DNA of 7,681 bases. Origin: Anaerolineae bacterium. Its GTDB lineage: Bacteria > Chloroflexota > Anaerolineae > J102. This document shows, one piece after another, positions 1-5,487 of this stretch. The notes beneath the pieces are model-generated. The model was not told where the DNA came from, did not search any database, and saw only the letters and a program-made list of their open reading frames with translations. The stretch is from the NCBI GenBank assembly GCA_026992375.1, contig JALXAF010000125.1, positions 1-7,681 of the forward strand, read 5' to 3'. Every line of letters begins with the position of its first letter. The stretch's first letter is position 1. The position numbers and the translations under genes are program-made.

Positions 1-176
1 CGCAGCACGGGCAACCGTCCGGTGGCGGCGATATGGGCAATGTTATTGAAATGTGCGGGTTCATCGGGCGCTTGCCACAGGGGCGTCAGCAGGGCGTATC
101 CTGCGCCCAGCGCCAGATAAACCAGCAGAATCAGGAGGAGAATTGGATGATGGCGGCGGGACGTCATAGCGCGCAT
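1..176 (-). CDS. Membrane glycosyltransferase (GT-C / GT39- or DUF2142-like), N-terminal part, cut by the window edge
   Basis: Seen: reading from ATG at 176 the minus strand is open to the left edge (58 codons). The protein begins MRAMTSRRHHP, then a strongly hydrophobic segment at about residues 11-33 (ILLLILLVYLALGAGYALL), then TPLWQAPDEPAHFNNIAHI. Known: in GT-C fold glycosyltransferases (ArnT/PMT-like, DUF2142) an acidic DE pair in the first outside loop, directly after membrane helix 1, takes part in using lipid-linked sugar donors. PDEPAHF is a common form of that loop in large bacterial membrane proteins of this class. The start overlaps the regulator's stop as TGATG, suggesting translational coupling; a second ATG is available at 167. 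Most of the protein lies outside the window, so substrate and exact family cannot be told. Confidence 0.72.
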   Translation of the reverse strand, partial: MRAMTSRRHHPILLLILLVYLALGAGYALLTPLWQAPDEPAHFNNIAHIAATGRLPVL

Positions 177-1153
177 CAGGGAACGCGAGAACCGAGCGAG
201 TTTGTAAGAGAGCGCAGCGCACGGGATTCCGCCAACTCGACGGGGTACACGGGCAGCTTATCCAGATTGCGGGCCAAAAACTGCACAAACGCCTCGGCGC
301 CAGGCAGTTGCAAACTTGTCGGCGTCCATAGCAGGTGAATAGGCCGACGCAGGACGCCCTCCGCCAATCGCACACACTTCAACCTTCCCGATTCCAGCTC
401 ATTTTTGATAGCAAAACAGGGTAACAATGCGAGGCCCATGCCGGAGCCAACCGCCTGTTTGATGGCCGCCGTCGTATTGAACTCGGCCACGGTTCGGGGA
501 TTGACCCCAAATTCGGCCAGGGTTTGCAATTCCCAGGCATGGGCTAATGAATTGTTTTCTCGCATGACAAAGGAATGCTGGGCCAGCTCTTCAGCACTGA
601 CGGTCGACTTATCCCAGAGTTGATGTCCTCGCCCCACAACGATCACAGCCTCTTCATCCCAAAGATGAGCGACCTCCACTACGGAAGACCGGCTGATAAC
701 ATCCCCAACCATGGCAAAAGCAATATCGGGCCCCGATAACCGGCGCACCAGCTCAGAGGTCGAAAGCACTTTTAGCGCCAGGGTGATCTGAGGGTTGAAT
801 GAATAAAAATCGTTCATCCAATGAGGCATGAGACAAGCGCCGATGCCGGGCGTTGCGCCGATATGCAAATATCGCCGTCGCCGCCCATTTTGGGCCGCGA
901 GAACGGTGGATTCGCGAGCTTCGCGAGACAAGCGCAGCAGTTGCCGGGAATACTTCAAGAATACTTCGCCAGCAGGCGTCAATGTGACGCCGCGTCTGCC
1001 TCGAACCAGCAACTGCACCCCGATATCCCTTTCCAACGCCCGGATATGCTGGCTCACCGCGGGCTGGGATAGATAAAGCGCTTCGGAAGCGCGGCTGATG
1101 CTGCCTTCAGCAGCAACGGTCTGAAAAATCTCTACCTGATGCAGGCTAAACAT
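176..1153 (-). CDS. LysR-family transcriptional regulator
   Basis: A 325-residue protein of usual LysR length. Residues 3-63 form the winged helix-turn-helix: SISRASEALYLSQPAVSQHI gives the two HTH helices, followed by a wing ending in GVTLTPAGE. A linker helix (about 64-92) leads to a two-lobed effector-binding domain from about 95 to 298, with the typical IKQAVGSGMGLALLP segment near 231-245 and PIHLLWTPTS near 271-280. ATG at 1153 is the first possible start: an in-frame TGA lies 12 bases upstream. No Shine-Dalgarno is visible. The gene is divergent from the YeeE/YedE transporter, the classic position for a LysR regulator controlling its neighbour and itself, so a role in sensing a sulfur metabolite is plausible but inferred. 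The last base of its stop codon region is shared with the start of the downstream glycosyltransferase gene. Confidence 0.93.
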   Translation of the reverse strand: MFSLHQVEIFQTVAAEGSISRASEALYLSQPAVSQHIRALERDIGVQLLVRGRRGVTLTPAGEVFLKYSRQLLRLSREARESTVLAAQNGRRRRYLHIGATPGIGACLMPHWMNDFYSFNPQITLALKVLSTSELVRRLSGPDIAFAMVGDVISRSSVVEVAHLWDEEAVIVVGRGHQLWDKSTVSAEELAQHSFVMRENNSLAHAWELQTLAEFGVNPRTVAEFNTTAAIKQAVGSGMGLALLPCFAIKNELESGRLKCVRLAEGVLRRPIHLLWTPTSLQLPGAEAFVQFLARNLDKLPVYPVELAESRALRSLTNSLGSRVP

Positions 1154-1264
1154 GAGAAAGAATCAAAAAGGACCAGACCAGACGGAAAGAAGTAAAGCGA
1201 CTGGGGAGAAGAAGAATGGAAGGAACATTTCGCCCCGAAGGAGAGAGGTGAATCGTGCGACTCT

Positions 1265-1294
1265 ATTGTAATGCGCATAACCAACTGAGGCCAA
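1265..1294 (-). promoter_or_regulatory. Candidate sigma70-type promoter of the LysR gene
   Basis: On the minus strand TTGGCC (1294-1289, 4 of 6 to consensus) is followed after 18 bases by TACAAT (1270-1265, 5 of 6). Transcription would begin near 1258, leaving a leader of about 105 bases that is pyrimidine-rich. The near palindrome 1268-1281 overlaps the -10 box, which would suit autorepression. Promoter boxes of this quality occur by chance, so this is only a candidate. Confidence 0.35.
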
Positions 1295-1359
1295 ATAACA
1301 AGCACACTGAATGAAAGGTAGTATAACTTTTTATTATGACACATATAAAAAATTCGCTA

Positions 1360-1388
1360 TGGATAACCATGCCCGAATTTGCTATAGT
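1360..1388 (+). promoter_or_regulatory. Candidate sigma70-type promoter of the YeeE/YedE gene
   Basis: TGGATA (1360-1365, 4 of 6) and TATAGT (1383-1388, 5 of 6) are spaced by 17 bases. A start near 1395 would give a leader of about 42 bases before the ATG at 1437. The TTTTTAT-N10-ATAAAAA dyad is centred about 55 bases upstream of that start, close to where LysR activators usually sit. The weak -35 box fits an activator-dependent promoter. Confidence 0.42.
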
Positions 1389-1422
1389 AAATCAGATTAC
1401 ATCTCACATTCTTTTTCCCAAC

Positions 1423-1430
1423 AAGGAGGT
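1423..1430 (+). promoter_or_regulatory. Strong ribosome binding site fixing the transporter start
   Basis: AAGGAGGT is a near-perfect match to the 16S rRNA anti-Shine-Dalgarno and sits 6 bases before ATG 1437. The frame is open further upstream to an ATG at 1311, but that stretch is AT-rich, contains the candidate promoter, and encodes no membrane or conserved segment. It therefore decides the start at 1437. Confidence 0.9.
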
Positions 1431-1436
1431 ATTATT

Positions 1437-3044
1437 ATGGCTGTCTTCGAAAACCGCAACAACGCTTCCTGGATCAAAAAACAATGGCCATGGTGGACGG
1501 CGGGGTTGATGACCGCAACAGCTGAGGTTATCAACTACACGTTGCTGCCCCTGGGACACCCAAAACACAAGTTCGTGGGCGTAACCAGCGGCATGGCCCG
1601 GATGTTGGCGGGCGTGGAAAGCACTCTGTTCGGACATTCGCTCATTGCCACCAAGCCGGACTACCAGCCCGCTATTCAGTGGGTGATCATCGGAGCGTTA
1701 ATTGCCGCGCTGGTGATGGCCTGGCTCGAGGGAGAAATGCGTAGCTGGGTGCGTTATCCCAAGGGCACGCTCATCGCCACGGCATTTGGCGCATTTTTCT
1801 TTGCCTGGGGAACTCGCGTAGCAGGCGGTTGCACGTTACACCATCTATTGGGTGGCTGGGCGGCCATGAATATCAAGAGTTGGGTCGTCATGTTCATGGC
1901 CACGGTCGGCGCACTGATCGCATTCATCTTGTTACGGAAACTCAATCTTGCCCAGTATTTCAAGAGTCAGGAAACCAAATGGTATGTGGCCGAGGCGAAA
2001 AAACGGGGATGGGCCGATGGTTTGACTCTGGGAGACAGCAGCAAACCCACCATGCTTTCCATGATTCTCTATGTGGTTCTGGGCGTCATCCTGCTTGTAG
2101 TCATCTACATGGCATTTGCCGGGAATGATTACGCCATCAAGATGGGATGGGCGGAAACCCTGGCCAAGACGAAGATCGCTGGAGGCATGTTGACCGGCGG
2201 GCATCTGGGCAACATCATCATGTTGGTCGTCGTTGGCGCCTTGCTCGGCGCGGCCGTGGCCAAGACGGGCTTCGGCACGGAATGCGGCATCATCAACTTC
2301 GAGCTGGGCCGCGAGATGGAGAAAGGCGAGGATGTCGGCGCCAACCGCTGGGGAATGCCCTATTCCCTGCGCACGGTAATGCTTTCGTATCAACCGTTGG
2401 GCGCGCTGGCTCTGCACATCGCCATTGTGGCCACAGTAATGGCCATTGGATTTGCCTTCTTCAACATCATGGAAGGGCATCATTGGGCCAGTGAGGCGTT
2501 CGCCGCCAACTATGTCGGGCCCGAATTCCATACGGTGGGCATCAGCTCTCATAGCATCCGCGTGCAGACCACGCTGCCCATGGATCTCTTCGGCGGCTTT
2601 CTGCTGGGCTTTGGCACGGTGCTGATGTTGGGTTGTGAATTCCGCAATTATGGCCGCACGGGCCTGTTGTATGTCACAGGATTGCTGATTTGGCCATTCT
2701 TCTATGTTGGCTACCTGCCCTACACACTGGCACGCGATTTCTGGGATGGCCTGATGGCGACCATGCCTTACACGCCAACAACCTTCTTCCCGGCCCTCGT
2801 TGCGCCAGGTAGCAAGGCAATCCAGTCCATCATCTGGTTCCTGTGGGCGGCATTCTGGCTGTGGGTTTTCTTCTGGGCGCTGCGCCGCGGCGCCAAAAAC
2901 ATCGGCGTGAAACCTGGCGATTTGCTGCGCATGAACTCAGAAGATATGTACATCGCTCGCTTGGAAAAACTGGAGAACGAGGGTAAACTGGATCATATCG
3001 ACGAAGTCGAACGAGATCTCTTCAATCAAGCCACGAAGGTTTGA
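1437..3044 (+). CDS. YeeE/YedE (Sulf_transp) family membrane transporter, probably for thiosulfate or a related sulfur/selenium species
   Basis: This is a 535-residue polytopic membrane protein. Hydrophobic segments lie near residues 20-40, 79-97, 110-128, 148-166, 205-228, 260-276, 320-343, 384-400, 409-428 and 462-481, with a charged, probably cytoplasmic tail from about 484. The family hallmark is glycine-rich cysteine motifs: AGGCTLHHLLGG (Cys132), GFGTECGIINFELG (Cys283) and LGCEFRNYGRTG (Cys400). These are the only cysteines in the protein. In the thiosulfate importer TsuA (YeeE) three conserved cysteines line the path and relay the substrate, so the count and setting match. The protein is much longer than the roughly 350-residue TsuA, mainly through extra membrane segments and the tail, and resembles long two-repeat YeeE/YedE proteins; a selenium-related YedE role cannot be excluded. 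No TusA/TsuB-like partner gene is in the window. Its LysR neighbour suggests substrate- or sulfur-dependent control. Confidence 0.88.
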   Translation: MAVFENRNNASWIKKQWPWWTAGLMTATAEVINYTLLPLGHPKHKFVGVTSGMARMLAGVESTLFGHSLIATKPDYQPAIQWVIIGALIAALVMAWLEGEMRSWVRYPKGTLIATAFGAFFFAWGTRVAGGCTLHHLLGGWAAMNIKSWVVMFMATVGALIAFILLRKLNLAQYFKSQETKWYVAEAKKRGWADGLTLGDSSKPTMLSMILYVVLGVILLVVIYMAFAGNDYAIKMGWAETLAKTKIAGGMLTGGHLGNIIMLVVVGALLGAAVAKTGFGTECGIINFELGREMEKGEDVGANRWGMPYSLRTVMLSYQPLGALALHIAIVATVMAIGFAFFNIMEGHHWASEAFAANYVGPEFHTVGISSHSIRVQTTLPMDLFGGFLLGFGTVLMLGCEFRNYGRTGLLYVTGLLIWPFFYVGYLPYTLARDFWDGLMATMPYTPTTFFPALVAPGSKAIQSIIWFLWAAFWLWVFFWALRRGAKNIGVKPGDLLRMNSEDMYIARLEKLENEGKLDHIDEVERDLFNQATKV

Positions 3045-3068
3045 CGTCTCCTCTAACGCCATTCAGCG

Positions 3069-3104
3069 ATACGGGCGCTCTATCGGCTGGTGGAGCGCCC
3101 GTAT
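3069..3104 (+). terminator. Perfect 12-bp hairpin after the transporter gene
   Basis: ATACGGGCGCTC (3069-3080) pairs fully with GAGCGCCCGTAT (3093-3104) around a 12-base loop. It begins 24 bases after the transporter stop. No U tract follows on either strand, so it is not a textbook intrinsic terminator. It could protect or partly terminate the transporter mRNA and lower expression of the next gene. The ATG at 3103 sits with two of its bases in the closing stem, which argues against its use as the downstream start. Confidence 0.6.
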
Positions 3105-3120
3105 GTCATCTGAGGAAATC

Positions 3121-3693
3121 ATGGTGAAAAATAGCGTGAAAAATGGGCCCAAGAAGGTCCCGATTCGAGAAGAGCACGCATTGCGCTGCGTACGCTGGTT
3201 GAATATCAGTCTGGCCATGGGATTTATTTATGCTCTGGCGCTGGTATTTTTTATTTCGTTGAACATCGCAGCGCCCGATATGAAGATGCCGGAAATCATC
3301 CAATCAGCTATTTTATTCCTCTGGGCTCTAGCAAAGATCGGTTTTGCATTTTCGTTAATCTGTCTTTATCAGGCGACAGGCTATGTCAAATGGGCGATAG
3401 CGGCGTTGTTGCTGGCAGTAAGCGCTGCGATTCAATACCTCTTGAAAAATCCTGACGCACAGATCTTCGTCATTGGCATCGAGGCGCTGGCGGTGACCGG
3501 ATTGAGCCTATCGCTTTTCGATTTGGGCCGGGCCGCCAATACCGAGATGGGCGTTCCCTCTGGCATGATCTTTCTGGGGGTGATCTTGCAGATATTGCAG
3601 AATCAGATGATGTCCTATGTGGGCATCGTCTTCCTCGCCATCGGTTTTTATCTCAGCCTAAGACGTTTATGGCTGCAGCCACAAGCTAAATAA
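3121..3693 (+). CDS. Membrane protein of unknown function
   Basis: I do not recognise a family. With the start at 3121 the protein has 190 residues: a basic N-terminus (MVKNSVKNGPKKVPIREEH), then five or six hydrophobic segments near residues 27-47, 61-82, 90-107, 115-134, 146-160 and 164-180, and a short basic tail (LRRLWLQPQAK). The start at 3121 is preferred over the in-frame ATG at 3103. GAGGA (3112-3116) lies 4 bases before it, while 3103 is caught in the hairpin stem. The gene lies 76 bases after the transporter on the same strand, so the two may be co-transcribed, with the hairpin reducing its share. A role as accessory to the transporter is only a guess. Its 3' end overlaps the convergent murA by 8 bases. 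Only two cysteines are present, outside any recognisable redox motif. Confidence 0.75.
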   Translation: MVKNSVKNGPKKVPIREEHALRCVRWLNISLAMGFIYALALVFFISLNIAAPDMKMPEIIQSAILFLWALAKIGFAFSLICLYQATGYVKWAIAALLLAVSAAIQYLLKNPDAQIFVIGIEALAVTGLSLSLFDLGRAANTEMGVPSGMIFLGVILQILQNQMMSYVGIVFLAIGFYLSLRRLWLQPQAK

Positions 3694-5002
3694 CCAGGCT
3701 CTTGGGCGATGAGGTGCGCTCGATGCCCGCGCCCAGGGCCTTCAATTTACGCTCCAGCCCCTCGTAGCCGCGGTCGATCTGGGCGACGTTGGCGATGACG
3801 CTCTCGCCTTGCGCGGCCAGCGCAGCAATGACCAAAGCCATGCCCGCGCGAATGTCGGGGCTGGACATGGTCTGGCCGTAGAGCTGGGAGGGGCCCACCA
3901 CCACCGCCCGATGTGGATCGCAGAGGATGATGCGGGCGCCCATGTTGATGAGCTTATCCACGAAGAAAAGACGGCTCTCGAACATCTTCTCGTGCACCAA
4001 CACCGTGCCATCGGCCTGGGTGGCCACCACCAGCGCGATGGAGAGGAGATCGGGGGGGAAGTGGGGCCAGGGGCCGTCATCGATTTTGGGCACTGCGCCG
4101 CCCACGTCCATCTCGACCTCCAACGCCTGCTCAGCGCCCACCACCAGATCTGAATCCTCCAGCCAGCAGTTCACGCCCAGACGATGGCGGAAGACGTGCA
4201 GAACCATGCGTAGTTCGTCGGGCCGCACGTCCTTGATGCGCAATTCGCCCGGCGTCACCGCGCCCAGGCCCAGGAATGAGCCCACCTCCAGCAAATCGGG
4301 GCCGATGGTGAACTCACCGCCATGAAGGCGCTCAGCCCCCTGGATGGTCAGCGTATTGGCGCCGACGCCATCGATTTTTGCGCCCATGCCTTCGAGCATG
4401 CGGCACAGGTTCTGGATATGGGGCTCCGACGCGGCGTTTCGCAGGACGGTGACGCCCGGCGTCAGGGCCGCGGCCATCAGCGCGTTCTCGGTGGCGGTGA
4501 CGCTGGCCTCGTCCAGAAAGATATCCCGGGCGTGCAAGCCGCTCGGAGATTCGATTTCGATGAGATGACGAACAGGGTCCACCTCGACCTTGGCCCCCAT
4601 CGCCTCGAAGGCCAGCAGATGGGTGTCGATACGTCGGCGGCCGATGACATCGCCGCCGGGCGGAGGCAGGATGATGCCACCTTCGCGGGCCAGCATGGGC
4701 CCGGCCAGCAGGATGGAGGCCCGGATACGGGTGGCCAGTGCGCCATCAAGCTGGCGAGAATGGATGTTTTTGGCCTGCAATGTGAGAGAGGAGCCGCCAT
4801 TGGAAAGCTGTTCGACGCCCAGGCTTTTCAGCAGCGCCAGCATGGTGGCGACATCGCCGATGCGGGGCACATTGTGCAGCGTGACCGGCTCATCGGTGAG
4901 CAGCACAGCGGCCAGCATGGGCAACGCCGCGTTTTTGTTGCCGGTCACATGCACCTCGCCCTGCAAAGGACGTCCGCCCTGAATGACAAAATAATCACTC
5001 AT
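3686..5002 (-). CDS. murA: UDP-N-acetylglucosamine 1-carboxyvinyltransferase, cysteine-to-aspartate form
   Basis: MurA transfers enolpyruvate from PEP to UDP-GlcNAc in the cytoplasm, the first committed step of peptidoglycan synthesis. The protein has 438 residues, close to the usual 420-440. Visible landmarks are GNKNAALPMLAAVLL (Lys23, the counterpart of E. coli Lys22), TRIRASILLAGP near 91-102, the active-site loop PPGGDVIGRRRIDTH (114-128), ASVTATENALMAAAL (166-180), PHFPPDLLSIA (313-323; Asp318 fits the catalytic base Asp305 of E. coli), DIRAGMALVIAAL (383-395) and IDRGYEGLERKLKALGA (409-425). In the loop, where E. coli has Cys115 in GGCTIG, this protein has Asp118. Aspartate here is known from mycobacteria, Chlamydia and Borrelia; the enzyme stays active but escapes alkylation by fosfomycin. 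The ATG at 5002 has AGGA at 5013-5010, 7 bases upstream. A terminator-like stem precedes it closely. The symbol murA is confident; I see no second copy in the window. Confidence 0.96.
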   Translation of the reverse strand: MSDYFVIQGGRPLQGEVHVTGNKNAALPMLAAVLLTDEPVTLHNVPRIGDVATMLALLKSLGVEQLSNGGSSLTLQAKNIHSRQLDGALATRIRASILLAGPMLAREGGIILPPPGGDVIGRRRIDTHLLAFEAMGAKVEVDPVRHLIEIESPSGLHARDIFLDEASVTATENALMAAALTPGVTVLRNAASEPHIQNLCRMLEGMGAKIDGVGANTLTIQGAERLHGGEFTIGPDLLEVGSFLGLGAVTPGELRIKDVRPDELRMVLHVFRHRLGVNCWLEDSDLVVGAEQALEVEMDVGGAVPKIDDGPWPHFPPDLLSIALVVATQADGTVLVHEKMFESRLFFVDKLINMGARIILCDPHRAVVVGPSQLYGQTMSSPDIRAGMALVIAALAAQGESVIANVAQIDRGYEGLERKLKALGAGIERTSSPKSLVI

Positions 5003-5022
5003 AAGGTAATCCTGAATGCAAG

Positions 5023-5079
5023 AAAAAACGTGATACGCCGTCGAAACCGCTCAAAACGGAATCGGAAACGCGTATCACG
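5023..5079 (-). terminator. Intrinsic-terminator-like stem with U6 tract in the murA leader
   Basis: On the minus strand CGTGATACGC (5079-5070) pairs perfectly with GCGTATCACG (5038-5029), and the second arm is followed at once by TTTTTT (5028-5023). The 31-base loop can fold further: CGATTCCG pairs with CGGTTTCG except for two central U-U mismatches. On the plus strand no T tract follows, so the signal is directional. Only 20 bases separate it from the murA ATG, too few for a separate promoter with a normal leader. It therefore either ends the SAM hydrolase transcript with the murA promoter overlapping it, or acts as an attenuator of murA. Confidence 0.6.
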
Positions 5080-5162
5080 CCATGGGGGAATCTGGCATGG
5101 CTCAGATCGTCCTTCCTGCATCTTTACAATTTCATGGAGTCAACGCCTGGCAAAGTGCGTAA

Positions 5163-5230
5163 CGTAAAGCGTCAAACATCAAAGCTTGGCGCAGAGGCTC
5201 TTTTTGACGTTTGACGTATGACGCTTGACG
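5163..5230. repeat. Inverted array of 7-bp TTTGACG-type units
   Basis: The right half is four head-to-tail heptamers: TTTGACG (5203-5209), TTTGACG (5210-5216), TATGACG (5217-5223) and CTTGACG (5224-5230). The left half carries the reverse complement form: CGTAAAG (5163-5169, degenerate), CGTCAAA (5170-5176) and CATCAAA (5177-5183). The inner 14 bases of the two halves are complementary at 13 of 14 positions around a 19-base spacer. In a minus-strand transcript the single mismatch becomes a G-U pair, so the hairpin is fully paired there. Confidence 0.75.
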
Positions 5231-5304
5231 AAGAAATCGTAAAAATCGTTTTGAATGAGAATGAACCATGCCGGAAATCTTCATTGAAAATGAGGAGAAA
5301 TGGA

Positions 5305-5401
5305 ACGCAGACGCATCTGGTGCTCGTAGATTCTCACAGATTATTTTGATTTCATCTGTTTTTATCTGCGTAGATCAACTTTTTCTGTGTCATCTGCGTT
5401 C
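5305..5401. repeat. Degenerate decamer repeats related to ATCTGCGT / ACGCAGAT
   Basis: Clear units are ATCTGTTTTT (5354-5363), ATCTGCGTAG (5364-5373), then a weak one starting ATCAACTTTT (5374-5383), and ATCTGCGTTC (5392-5401). Related pieces appear before them: ACGCAGACGCATCTGG near 5305-5320 and CACAGATTATTTTG near 5336-5349. The sequence resembles the scattered ACGCAGAT/CACAGAT short repeats met in spacers of several bacterial groups. This comparison is from memory and was not searched. Confidence 0.5.
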
Positions 5402-5487
5402 TATTCACGAAGCAGGCAAACCGAGATGCGTCACGACACCAGTTTATCATACCTCGACCTGCTGCGCCTGACGATTGGATGACGATT

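Larger units (their letters stand above)
1154..1436. promoter_or_regulatory. Divergent control region between the LysR regulator and the transporter gene
   Basis: This 283-base spacer has no supportable gene and is visibly AT-richer than its flanks from about 1260 onward. It holds promoter-like sequences in both directions and two dyads. GTAATGCGCATAAC at 1268-1281 is a near palindrome with one mismatched pair around a perfect ATGCGCAT, and it overlaps the regulator's likely -10 box. TTTTTAT (1328-1334) and ATAAAAA (1345-1351) form a 7-bp inverted repeat with a 10-base spacer. LysR proteins bind AT-rich dyads, one near -65 and one near the -35 of the target, so these are candidate operators; neither fits the T-N11-A consensus exactly. 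The part next to the regulator (1154-1250) is almost all purines on the plus strand. Confidence 0.55.
5003..5487. other. Repeat-rich spacer between the SAM hydrolase gene and murA
   Basis: These 485 bases contain no reading frame I would defend. From the murA side outward they hold a terminator-like stem with U tract (5023-5079), a plain stretch with weak promoter-like sequence (TTGACT at 5143-5138 on the minus strand, without a good -10 at proper distance), an inverted array of 7-bp units (5163-5230), an AT-rich stretch, and degenerate ATCTGCGT decamers (about 5305-5401). The murA promoter must lie here unless murA is read only through from the SAM hydrolase gene. Confidence 0.6.

Noticed and set aside
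1311..1436. 42-codon upstream extension of the transporter frame
   Set aside because: AAGGAGGT 6 bases before ATG 1437 fixes the start; the extension is AT-rich, overlaps the likely promoter and has no conserved content.
1932..2552. 206-codon minus-strand frame within the transporter gene
   Set aside because: Antisense shadow of a clear membrane transporter; rich in His and Gln with no domain features.
5138..5143. TTGACT on the minus strand as -35 box of a murA promoter
   Set aside because: No acceptable -10 hexamer at 16-18 bases; the nearest AT-rich TGTAAAGAT lies too close.
4322..5167. 281-codon plus-strand frame opposite murA
   Set aside because: It is a shadow of murA in a GC-rich gene; its protein is low-complexity (rich in Gly, Gln, Asp, His) and runs past the murA start through the terminator stem.
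5163..5230. Possible CRISPR array
   Set aside because: Units are 7 bp, contiguous without spacers and partly inverted; no cas genes are present.
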